Of a stretch of 64,000 bases of DNA, positions 39,501 through 51,500 are shown piece by piece. This DNA is from Girardinichthys multiradiatus (lineage: Eukaryota > Chordata > Actinopteri > Cyprinodontiformes > Goodeidae). The notes under the pieces are model-generated. The model saw only the letters and a program-made list of their open reading frames with translations. It was not told where the DNA came from and did no database searches. Both the position numbers and the translations under genes were made by a program. Each line of letters starts with the position of its first letter. The first letter of the stretch is position 1. Where the stretch lies: NCBI RefSeq assembly GCF_021462225.1, contig NC_061797.1, positions 41,248,147-41,312,146 on the forward strand, read 5' to 3'.

Positions 39501-42500
39501 GATCATCTGGTCATCTCTACCTGTCACAGTAACTACTGGAATGACCAACCAAAAATGGAGTGAAGAGAGGCAACTAGACAGATGGAGAAAGTAAGAAAGT
39601 TAAGAAGGTAGAACAGTTGGATCACCTGCGTAGTGCTGGACGCCTGCATATGCCTGTTGGAGAGGGTCAGTCAGCGTTGGACTCTGTGCTGCAGATGAAA
39701 ATCAAGACAGAGAATGAAGGATGACTTTGAAGGAAATAGAAGCAAAAGAGGAAGACTGCAAGTTATAGAGATCACATTAAACTTTGGGCCAGATACTAGC
39801 TTAACCGGAGATCCGTCAGGAGGTGGAATCACCCAGGAAGTGAGAGCAATTTGGGTTGTCATATATTTGAGTTCTTCAAAATGCCTGCTTGCCCCAGATG
39901 TTTGCATCAAATATTAACAATGTGCCAAACAAACCACTTTGTAGTTCATTACAATTGCAGCTGCCTTTGCATAATGCAAAGATGGGGAGTGAATGTCTGT
40001 CAGTTCTTCAGGAATCTGTCCCACACAACATTAAGAAGCTGAGGACAGGCTGAGACACATTAAATTAGCTAAAATTGACTGATGAATGAACTGATGGATT
40101 CATCATGATACTGGGGCAGGCTTCTCAGAAATATCCAGAAGACACTGTTGACAGAGGCTTAAATGATTTTGTTCAAATAAGAAAAAAATTTAAATGAAGT
40201 GAAATTTAAAAAAGACTTTGATTAGCACTTAGTCAAAATGAATTGATTCAGTTTGTCACTTATTACATGTTGATCTTGTTTTGTGACAATTAGATTATTC
40301 TTTTCTTCAGATACAGCATAATGCAATTATATTAAAGTATTTAAGAGTCAGCTGTAGCCGGTAACATTGTGGGGGATGAAGCAACAGACTCAAGCATTAG
40401 TAGCTACAAATGTGTCTCTCGTTTAATTTATATAAATGTGGCATATCTCACCTGGATAAGGGTGGATACCATTTGTGTAGATAGGCTCCGATGTAGGCTG
40501 GCCGTTGCTTTGAGGCGGCAGGGCACTGAATCCATTGACTCCAAGAGGTGTGGCTAGGCTTGGCACGGCTGCAGCAGAAATGCCTGGGGGTGTGCTGGTG
40601 CCTGAAAGATGTTAAGATTATTATGGAAAGTCCACCGCAGGAGCCTGTAGGGTGAAATATTCATTTTTCTCAAGTTCCTACCTGTCTCAAAGTGTACAGT
40701 TTAAACTCCCAGTAAAGATGTATTGTATTTTTTTTTAACAAATAATTGCCCGATGAGCCAAAGCTAGGGGAATAACTACATAATAAGTTAATCACACCAA
40801 TTAAGGTTGGACGAGGAAACGTGCTGATTTGCTTTCCTAATTCATAATATTGTTAATTGAAACAATAGACCACAAAATATGTTTTATTTAATAATGTTTT
40901 ATTTGTACCATCTCAAATCAATCTTTTCTTTAACTCTTTAGTTTTGTTTTAAAATCATAACATTTTAATTGAATACATGAGAGTAAACCCTGTTTACTTT
41001 GCCAGTGTACAGGCAGGCCAACAGTACAATCAAACATACAAAAACAAAACAACTTTTTGCCTCTGCAACAGACCAGCTCGTGGCAGGCTTGTCCTCACGG
41101 TACCCGTCAGCCGTCCAATTCACCACCAGGTGGTGATCAGTGGACAGCTCAGCCCCTCTCTTCACCAAGACATACGGCCAAAGGCCAGAAGACACGACTA
41201 CAAAGTCTATCATCGACCTCTTCCCTAGGGTGTCCTAGTCCCAAGTGCACTGATTAAAACCCTTATGCTTGAACATGGTGTTCATTATGGACAATCTGTG
41301 ACTGGTATAGAAGTCAAATCATGAAACGGAGATCAGGGAGGCCATTCCTCCCAATCACACCCCTCCAGGTCATTTCCCACGTGGGCGTTTAAGCCCCCAG
41401 CAGAAGGACGGAGTCCCTGAGAGGAGCACTATCCAACACCCTGGACAGGGATGCCAAGAAGGTCAGGTATTCCACACCACTGCTAGGCCCGCAGACTGAA
41501 ACAACGGTCAGAGACCTCTCCCCGACCCGAAGGGTCCATGGCTGAGCTGGGGGGATCAATCAAACCTACCCTAGCCTGCTGCTTCTCCTTGCGGGCCACG
41601 CCAGAGTAGAAGAGAATCCAGTCTCCCTCAAGGAGCTGGGTTCCAGAGCCCACGTTATGCGTTGAGGTGAGCCCGACAATTTCTAGCCAAGATCTCTACC
41701 TCCCGCACAATCTCAGGCAACCCCCTCCCCCCCAAAATAAAATTTGAAATTTTATTTTGGGTTTTCATTTGCTGTTAACTATAACCTTTAAAAATAAATG
41801 ATTTAAACAATATGTATGCATTAAATCTATGCAATATACAGGTCCTTCTCAAAATATTAGCATATTGTGATAAAGTTCATTATTTTCCATAATGTCATGA
41901 TGAAAATTTAACATTCATATATTTTAGATTCATTGCACACTAACTGAAATATTTCAGGTCTTTTATTGTCTTAATACAGATGATTTTGGCATACAGCTCA
42001 TGAAAACCCAAAATTCCTATCTCACAAAATTAGCATATCATTAAAAGGGTCTCTAAACGAGCTATGAACCTAATCATCTGAATCAACGAGTTAACTCTAA
42101 ACACCTGCAAAAGATTCCTGAGGCCTTTAAAACTCCCAGCCTGGTTCATCACTCAAAACCCCAATCATGGGTAAGACTGCCGACCTGACTGCTGTCCAGA
42201 AGGCCACTATTGACACCCTCAACCAAGAGGGTAAGACACAGAAAGAAATTTCTGAACGAATAGGTTGTTCCCAGAGTGCTGTATCAAGGCACCTCAGTGG
42301 GAAGTCTGTGGGAAGGAAAAAGTGTGGCAGAAAACGCTGCGCAACGAGAAGAGGTGACTGGACCCTGAGGAAGATTGTGGAGAAGGGCCGATTCCAGACC
42401 TTGGGGGACCTGCGGAAGCAGTGGACTGAGTCTGGAGTAGAAACATCTAGAGCCACCGTGCACAGGCATGTGCAGGAAATGGGCTACAGGTGCCGCATTC

Positions 42501-45500
42501 CCCAGGTCAAGCCACTTTTGAACCAGAAACAGCAGCAGAAGCGCCTGACCTGGGCTACAGAGAAGCAGCACTGGACTGTTGTTCACTGGTCCAAAGTACT
42601 TTTTTCGGATGAAAGCAAATTCTGCATCTCATTCGGAAATCAAGTTACCAGAGTCTGGAGGAAGACTGGGGAGAAGGAAATGCCAAAATGCCAGAAGTCC
42701 AGTGTCAAGTACCCACAGTCAGTGATGGTCTGGGGTGCCGGTGTTGGTCCACTGTGTTTTATCAAGGGCAGGGTCAATGCAGCTAGCTATCAGGAGATTT
42801 TGGAGCACTTCATGCTTCCATCTGCTGAAAAGCTTTATGGAGATGAAGATTTCATTTTTCAGCACGACCTGGCACCTGCTCACAGTGCCAAAACCACTGG
42901 TAAATGGTTTACTGACCATGGTATCACTGTGCTCAATTGGCCTGCCAACTCTCCTGACCTGAACCCCATAGAGAATCTGTGGGATATTGTGAAGAGAACG
43001 TTGAGAGACTCAAGACCCAACACTCTGGATGAGCTAAAGGCCGTTATTGAAGCATCCTGGGCCTCCATGAGACCTCAGCAGTGCCACAGGCTGATTGCCT
43101 CCATGCCACGCCGCATTGAAGCAGTCATTTCTGCCAAAGGATTCCTGACCAAGTATTGAGTGCATAACTGTACATGATTATTTGAAGGTTGACGTTTTTT
43201 GTATTAAAATCACTTTTCTTTTATTGGTCGGATGAAATATGCTAATTTTGTGAGATAGAAATTTTGGGTTTTCATGAGCTGTATGCCAAAATCATCCGTA
43301 TTAAGACAATAAAAGACCTGAAATATTTCAGTTAGTGTGCAATGAATCTAAAATATATGAATGTTAAATTTTCATCATTACATTATGGAAAATAATGAAC
43401 TTTATCACAATATGCTAATATTTTGAGAAGGACCTGTACTTATTCCATACATGTATACAGTTTCACTTTTTAAATACCAAATACCAAAATAAATAAACTT
43501 TTCCATAATACTCTACTAAGGCATTTACTAATATGTAGGAGTTTGTGCTTTTTTTCTTCTAAGAATCTTGTGATGCTCAGAGTCTGTCACCTTGCCAGTG
43601 GCCTTTTGTGCTGACGGAATTTAATTTTTTTCTCTTATCTATGTGAAGGGCATTTAAGTCATGTAGGATTTGATAGGTATTAGCAAGAATATGTAGGCCT
43701 TGTGGATTACAAATGCCAGGTACAGCATCAAACCACTTTATATAATACATTTGCAACAGCCTTGCCTTCAGGCATCCTGCCTACTTAGTGTCAAGCCATC
43801 AAAGCGCCTCATGACAAGGGCCAAAAAGATAGTTCAGACTGAGGTCCGGGATTATCTCACACAAATCTTTGCTATTATATTGTGTAAGCCAAGGACTCTG
43901 CATCCCAAGTTATTGGATTGGCTGTGTTCCCAGAAAACACACATCAGAGACACAGAGGCTCTGCTTGTCACTGAAAACGTGACAAGCAGAGCAAGAACGA
44001 AGAGATAATGTGTGAAGGAAAAGGAGGTAGAAACTATAATGTGGCTGTCAGTGGTGGATGGGTTAGTGCTGCATCTTCTATCAACAAGCCACTCTCAGCA
44101 CAAGTTTCTACTTCCTTTAAATTAATACTTGCAGGGAATGGTTTTACAGTGAAAACAGAGCTTAGATCCAAAAGTAAGTAAGTAAAGTTTATTTATATAG
44201 CCCCTTTCACAGGTCAAAAACACAAAGTGCTTTACAATAAAACAAGATGTTAATGAAGCTTGGATAAAATGGCATATATATAAAATAGCATACAGCCTAT
44301 AACTAGTTAAAACAGACTGCGACTTCAGCTGCTTCTTAAAATAATCAACAGAATCAAAACAGCACTAAGATGGAGGCAAAAGATTCTACAATCTTGGGGA
44401 CACAACTCTAAAGGATTTATCCCCTGTGGTACTAAAATGTACTCACAATTAGGGTTTCAGTTTTATAAGAGTTGACATGCAAGTAGTTGTCACAGAGCCA
44501 CTGTTATGAGCCACTTTTAAAAAATGGTTTTCAAGGAGGACATACTTTTGTTATTCAGTTGGTTTAAAAGAACAGCTGAGTTGAAAATCATCAGCATATA
44601 AATGATAAGATAACATCAGAAAACCGCTTGATTATTTGGCCCAGGGAAAAAATATACAAAAGAAAGAAAATAGGCCCCAAGATTGAGCCCTGTGGTACCC
44701 CACAAGGAAACCCCACATTATTTGACATCATCTGCTTTGCAAAAACACTAAGTGTTGTGCCAGAACTGATACAGCTACTACATCTCAGAACCTGTCAATG
44801 TGATCAACTGATTAAATGTGAATAAAACTGAGATCAACAGTGTCAAAGACAGATGTGAGATCCAAGAGGAACAATGCTTTATTTTTAATTTCTTTGATAG
44901 TATTACTGGCTCAGCTCCTCTTTGCTTAGCTGTTTTTCACCCTTAGAACATGTAGTCATTTGTTGCAGAAACAGCTTTAACCAGATATTTAAATACCCTA
45001 TATAAAAAGATAAACATAACCTTTGATTTCTCAGTGTCTGACATTACATCAGACTCCAATCTAAAGAATATCTATCATTAGTTTGGCATTTAGCAAATAG
45101 ACAGTTTGGTAATTCTAACTAAGCTGAAACAGAAAAGGTTTAGTCTAATCAAATTTTTCAGACAGTGAGAAAAACTATAATTTGTTTTTAAAAGGTTATT
45201 TTAATACCTGGCGTCAGATGTAGATGCTCATACTGATTCTAGTTTACTTAAGGTTAATTTCAGTTAAAAGTGAGTGACTCCTTTCCACTGTCACTACATG
45301 CTTGTTCAAGACGAGTGATTACTCCAAACTCACAGGCTTGTTGCAATTAGCCCAATTAGCCGGGCCTGCTTAGATGGGCAATTGTTTTTTTTTTTTTTTT
45401 TCACCCAAATTTCGATTTAAGGTGGAATTTAAGTGAATTGTGTTCAAACTTGGATAGAATTCCACAATATGTAAATTTTAATGTGTGTGTTTAATGTGTC

Positions 45501-48500
45501 TGTTTAATTGTAATGTATTGATTTGACCTAACCTAATATATCTAGCTATGAGTTGGGCCCTATTTGTTCTATAACGTGTCATGACTTGACATATCTTGTA
45601 ACGTGGTGCTAGGTAAATCAATTAAGATGAAAATAACTGAATTAAAATTAATTGAATTAAAAGAGGAAACAATAGCAAAAATCATTGTAGAAATATACCT
45701 TTATGACTTCTGCAAATTTTCCAAATAAAAGTTTCTCAGCAGCTGTGAGAAATGACGAGACTCCCTTGACTGAGTATGACTTGTGCCAGTTAATGCAGAC
45801 TGTTGGTGAGTACCTGAGGACGGTGTCATGGGAGTAGCCACCAAGCCGTTGAAAGCTGCCATTTGCTGCATTTGCGCAGCAGCGATGGCTGCCATTGGGT
45901 TCAGGTAGGACCCTTGTGTTGCTGCCATCAGGGCTGCTTGCTGTTGCATCATCTGCTGTATGATTAAAGAGCAGTGGGGGGAGAGGCGAATGGCAGGAGG
46001 GATGGAGGGAAGGACAGAAAAGGAAAGGAGGGTGAAACAGCCGCAGGATCAGAGCATGTTTACTCTTACATCTCTGTTTGTTTGGCCCATGCCTTGTTCT
46101 TGAATGGGATGATCTGTGTTGCCTTGGAGTCTTGCTTGCTGACTACAATAAGGCTCATTACATGGAAAGAAGATAAAAACTACACCAAACGATAAGGATG
46201 CTGAATTCTATGTATATCTATATGACTGTATATATGGAAGAAAACAACAAGGGGGCTGCAGTGGCGGAGTTCGAGAGATAGTTTGCGAGTGGGCGATTCT
46301 CACCTGTCAGTATGAGTTGTTAGCTACTGTGTGAGTGTAAAATCTCACAGACTCCTAACTCAGGCTGTGACTTTCATGTGTGAATATGAAATAGGGGTGG
46401 GCTGGGCTGACAGAAAAGGGCGTAAGGGGTGAACGGGTCTCTTCTCAGTAATAAAATGCACCTCTTCTTGTGCAGAAAAGTGTATCTAAAAGAGGCAGGC
46501 TGGAGTTAGCAGTTTAAATTATCATTCAGGTCAGTAAACACAGGAATAAAAGATTAATTCAAAGTGAACATTATATGCAGCATAGATTTGCAGTCATGAC
46601 ACACATATTTCAAATCAAAGAGAAAATATAACAAACACATGAAGTAAAAGCCAAAGTGAGTAAATACATCAATGAAAAATTAAATAAGTTAGTTTTCCAC
46701 TATGAGGCCACAGAAATCTTTAAATCTTAGCAAATTAACAGTTTGAACATCTTATGAAACTTGTCATAGGGAATGTCACGTGCCTAGTGGGAGAGAAAGT
46801 GATTTCAAACCTCATATCACAATTTTTTTTTCTTTATTCTTTAAGGCTCACCGTCTCCTCTCCTGCTGGGCTGAGACTTACAGCATGAGAGTAGGCGCCA
46901 TAGGCCCCAAACTGGATGGTCATGGGACTGAAGATGCCGAGCTGCCCAGCCATCTGGTGCATCCTGCGCAGGGTCCTCTCCTTATCAGTGTCCGCAAATT
47001 TGACCACCAGGCTGGACGAGGCACCCTGTGGGGACACATATAGTTTACAAGGTTAATGAAATATGCAACTGAGGCTTTTAAAATTGTCCTATTAAAAAGT
47101 TGTCATAGTTGCGTTTCAGTCTAAAATCCAACTAACTGCCACAAGAAGTGATTGAATTAGCAAACAAAGTTCACCTGTGTTTAGTTTTGTGATATGAAGG
47201 CCTCAGAACATTAGGGAACAAATAACATCAAGAAGACCAAGGATTACATCAGACAGGTCAAGGATAAAGTTCTCAAATATTGAAAGCAGATTTACACCAT
47301 AAAACAAATACCCAAGTATCTCTGAGAGCACGTCCATCATGTAAAAATAAAAAAAGTATGGCACCTACTAACAGACAACCTAGCAACTAAAACCTAACCT
47401 GACTTGCTGGGCAAGCAGAACATTAATCACAGAAGCAGCCAAGAAACCCACGGCAGAACTCCAGATATTCACAGTTTTGATGGGAGAATGTATCAGGACT
47501 ACCATTAGTAATGCACTATTGAACAAATCTGGCCTTTATGAAAGAGTGACAAGAGTAAATACATTGTTGAATGAAGCAATTAGAAACCCTGTTTGCAATT
47601 TGCCACAAGCCATGTGGGGGACAAAGCAAACATTTTGAAGAAGGTGCTCGGGTCACATTAGACCAAACCTGAACTACTTAGCTGACACGTAAAATATTAT
47701 GTGTGGCATAAAGTTAAGACTGCATAGTTAAAACACAATTCCAACCACAAAACATAGTGATGGCAGCCACATGCCGTGACAATGTTTTTTTTCAGCAGGG
47801 ACAAGGACCATTGTCAGTGTTGAAGTATATTAATATGACAGAAAGTCCCAGTCAACGTTCAGAGCTTAGTCCAATTGAGTATCTGTTTCAAGACCTGAAA
47901 ATGAATATTCTTGGACTCCATCTATCCTTACCATAAGATATTTTTCAAAGAAGAATGGACAAAATGTTATTAGGACTAATTGGAATGTATGTACCTGACT
48001 TTTGTGAAGTGGCTTGAGACGACATGTGTTGTGAATTGGAGCTATATAAATAAATTGAATTGAATTATTTTCTATATGTGCAAAGCTGGTAGAAACATAC
48101 CCTGCAATACTTGCTGCAGTACAACAAAAAAAGTTGTTCTGCACACTTTAGTCTCAGAGGTGGATCAATACAAATGCACACCACCAAATGTACTAATTAG
48201 GTTACTTCTGGGATTGACTTTTTGAGTGTACCAGGTTAAAGATAAACACATACACACAACACTTCAGATTTTGGTCTGTAAAAAATGTGAAAACTGTATT
48301 ATTTACTCTTCAATCTAAAGTTGTTTGTGTTGGTCTATCACATAAAATAATAATAAATAAAAAAATAACAATTCCAAAGGGTATTAAGAATTTTACAAGG
48401 TAGGCCTTCTTTAGGTCTAATAAATGCAATTAAATATTATAAATGTTACCTTTGGGATTTTTCAGAAGGCCAATGTCAGTTATACAGATGTAAGTTAGTG

Positions 48501-51500
48501 AATTTATAAATATATTCAACACTATTGATCTGACCAAATATAGGTGATTTAAAGGAAAGGAGGGGGGGGGGGTATTGCATTGTAAGGAACTTTTTTTAAG
48601 GTAAACATCTTGCTTTTCACTTGTTGACAGGTGGGATATGTATCTATTGGTATCGGGATTCATTATCTGCTTTTCAGTTTGTGTCACAGTCCAGCTTTAA
48701 TGTCTAATATCTCTAAACTAAAGGCTCAAATGGAAATGAACGTGCACCTTGCATGAGTGCAGTGACTTAGCTGTCATCTTCCAATAGAAGAGAACAGTGA
48801 ATGCTCTTCGCTTTTGTGAACTTTCCAACTCTGCTGTATACACTAGGAGTGAACTGTGATCCTAACCAGATCCCACAGGAGTGCCAGTCCCCCACTGGTA
48901 AAGCTTCACTGAATATAGTGCCGGGTAATTAGGTCTGACAAAAGCCTTCAGCATGTAGAGGGCGAAGTATTGACTAATGGCTCTTCCTTAGGGCAGATAT
49001 AGTTCCATATTGATGCCGGTGCTCCTGAGTTTGCATCCAATTAAATCATTTGAAAGACACAGACCAGAATCAGTTCCTCATTTGGACAAAGGAGGAGGAA
49101 GAGGATTTATGTGTGAGTGAAAGATAGATATAGAAGGAACAAGAGAGGATGATGAGGCTACCAGGCACAAAAAGCAGCCATAGACACTGTCAAGAAGACA
49201 AGGCCTCTATTTAATTTGTTTGGAAAGAGCATGGAGTGCCACCAGAACATAGGGACAAAAACCGCTGGGGGATGGGGGGGGGGGCAATCAGGATATGATT
49301 AGTAAAAGCAAAGACACTGCAAGAGGAGAGGACTCCATTATCACAACTCAGATTCATAGATTCACACAGGGTCAGTACAAGTTCTGGCTTTGGTTAAAAT
49401 ATTCCATATTTTGTGATGTGTGGAAATTAAAACAACTGCAGAGTACACAAAGATGGACAGAGGTCCACTTCTGTGGAGTATACCTGTTTATTGTGCAGAA
49501 TATAAGAACTAAAGTGCAAAGACAAACTAACTGTGTAAAGTTTATGGTTATTAGAAAGGATTAGCAATAGGCAATTCTTGAAATAAAAAATTGTGACAAG
49601 TCAAATGTTACAAATACAATGCACAGTTTCTAAGTGAATTTGGTAAAGTCTTCCTATTTTGAAGTGAAGGATAATGTATTGTCAGTCTTTTCTTTTTTTA
49701 TATATTATTCACATGTCATTTTAAAATTACTGTCATTTTGTGCCTTTTGGTCAACCTGCCAACCAAAAACCCCCTCAATTATTGACTTTTCACAATTATC
49801 TGTTAAAAGTGATCATTTATTTGCACCATTTACCTCCCTGCATTGCCTTTCCAGCTATTATAATCTAAGAAATTCTGCATAAAACTGATAAATGTGCATA
49901 TGCTATTGAAAAAACCAACTCTTGTAAATAGTATTTGCAAGTTAACCAAAATGAGTGTCATAAACAGTTTAACAGTATAGGGAATTTGGCTGTAGATAAC
50001 TATGAAGAAGAGTCTGAAATGATAAAAAGCATCAGTAAGGACCCCTGGGACAGCACATCTCAGATGGTAACCTATCAGAGCCAGCCAGCACCCCACCTCA
50101 GGCCAAAGGAGACCCATCTGCTGTTTCTCCCTTGGTGCCATTTTAATTAGTTGAATCAATACTTGGCAGAGTAAACGGCACTGGTTTTCCCGTTCTGATT
50201 TCATTTCATTCCACCTCATGACCTTTTTTTTCTATGTTTTATCAACTTTGTGGTATAGTTTAGGGGACTGGACGGTTAGATTTAATGAGGTTGGCAGTGA
50301 GAAAACATCTTCCTACAGCGTTGTTGCTCAACCCAGCCCCCAATACGGGGCCTGGCATTTAGATTCCCTCATTTTCTGCCTTGTGTATCTGTATCTGTGT
50401 ATTCTTATATTCTTTTAATACCTCATGAGGAATGCATCATGAGTATTGTGACAGTGAAAGCCTGGGGCTGTCTATAGTCGCTGCACCGTGACTCCAGAAG
50501 AAGCCAGTCTGGCTGGATCTGCTTCCTTCCAGCAGAGAGCTCTGTTTCAGACACCAGCACTGAAATAGACCCAGTGTGCAATGTTTTGGCAAAAACTCTA
50601 AACTAGACTACTGGACTACAAACTAGACTGAAGGTGTAATTAGACTGACATTATTCAAAATATTTTCTCTCTAATGTAAGCAAACTTTCCAAATAGCCAT
50701 TCTTTTCTGTGCTTCCTACAAAATAAACTATTTTTAGAGCCATAAAACCCACACTGCTGTGAAAAAGTATTTACCCATTTTGTTTTGTTTTTTTTTGCTT
50801 TTGTCCACTTTTTTGGCATTTTTGCTTTTTATTGCCACATTTAAAGATGACAAATCATCCAAAAAAATTGTATCAGACAAAAATAATGTGACATTATTGA
50901 CCACATTTTTTTTAATTCAATTTCATCATCTACAGGGGTTGGACAATGCAACTGAAACACCTGTTATTTTATTGTGGGAGGTTTCATGGCTAAATTGGAC
51001 CAGCCTGGTAGCCAGTCTTCATTGATTGCACATTGCACCAGTAAGAGCAGAGTATGAAGGTTCAATTAGCAGGGTAAGAGCACAGTTTTGCTCAAAATAT
51101 TGAAATGCACACAACATTATGGGTGACATACCAGAGTTCAAAAGAGGACAAATTGTTGGTGCACGTCTTGCTGGCGCATCTGTGACCAAGACTGCAAGTC
51201 TTTGTGATGTATCAAGAGCCACGGTATCCAGGGTAATGTCAGCATACCACCAAATCTTGGGCTGTGGACAATGTGAAACATGTATTGTTCTCTGATGAGT
51301 CCACCTTTACTGGTTTCCCCACATCCGGGAGAGTTACGGTGTGGAGAAGCCTCAAAGAAGCGTACCACCCAGACTGTTGCATGCCCAGAGTGAAGCATGG
51401 GGGTGGATCAGTGATGGTTTGGGCTGCCATATCATGGCATTCCCTTGGCCCAATACTTGTGCTAGATGTGCGCGTCACATCCAAGGACTACCGAACCATT

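Larger units (their letters stand above)
40602..45813 (-). other. CELF intron with Tc1 and RTE insertions
   Basis: 5.2 kb. Holds the antisense-read RTE piece (41000-41750), the complete Tc1 element (41839-43436), a hairpin (43958), a dispersed repeat (44176-44920) and a poly-T tract (45384-45401). Confidence 0.85.

Noticed and set aside
46249..46330. Possible tRNA-like or SINE head (ctgcagtggcggagttcgagaga)
   Set aside because: No B box at the right distance and no cloverleaf could be drawn.
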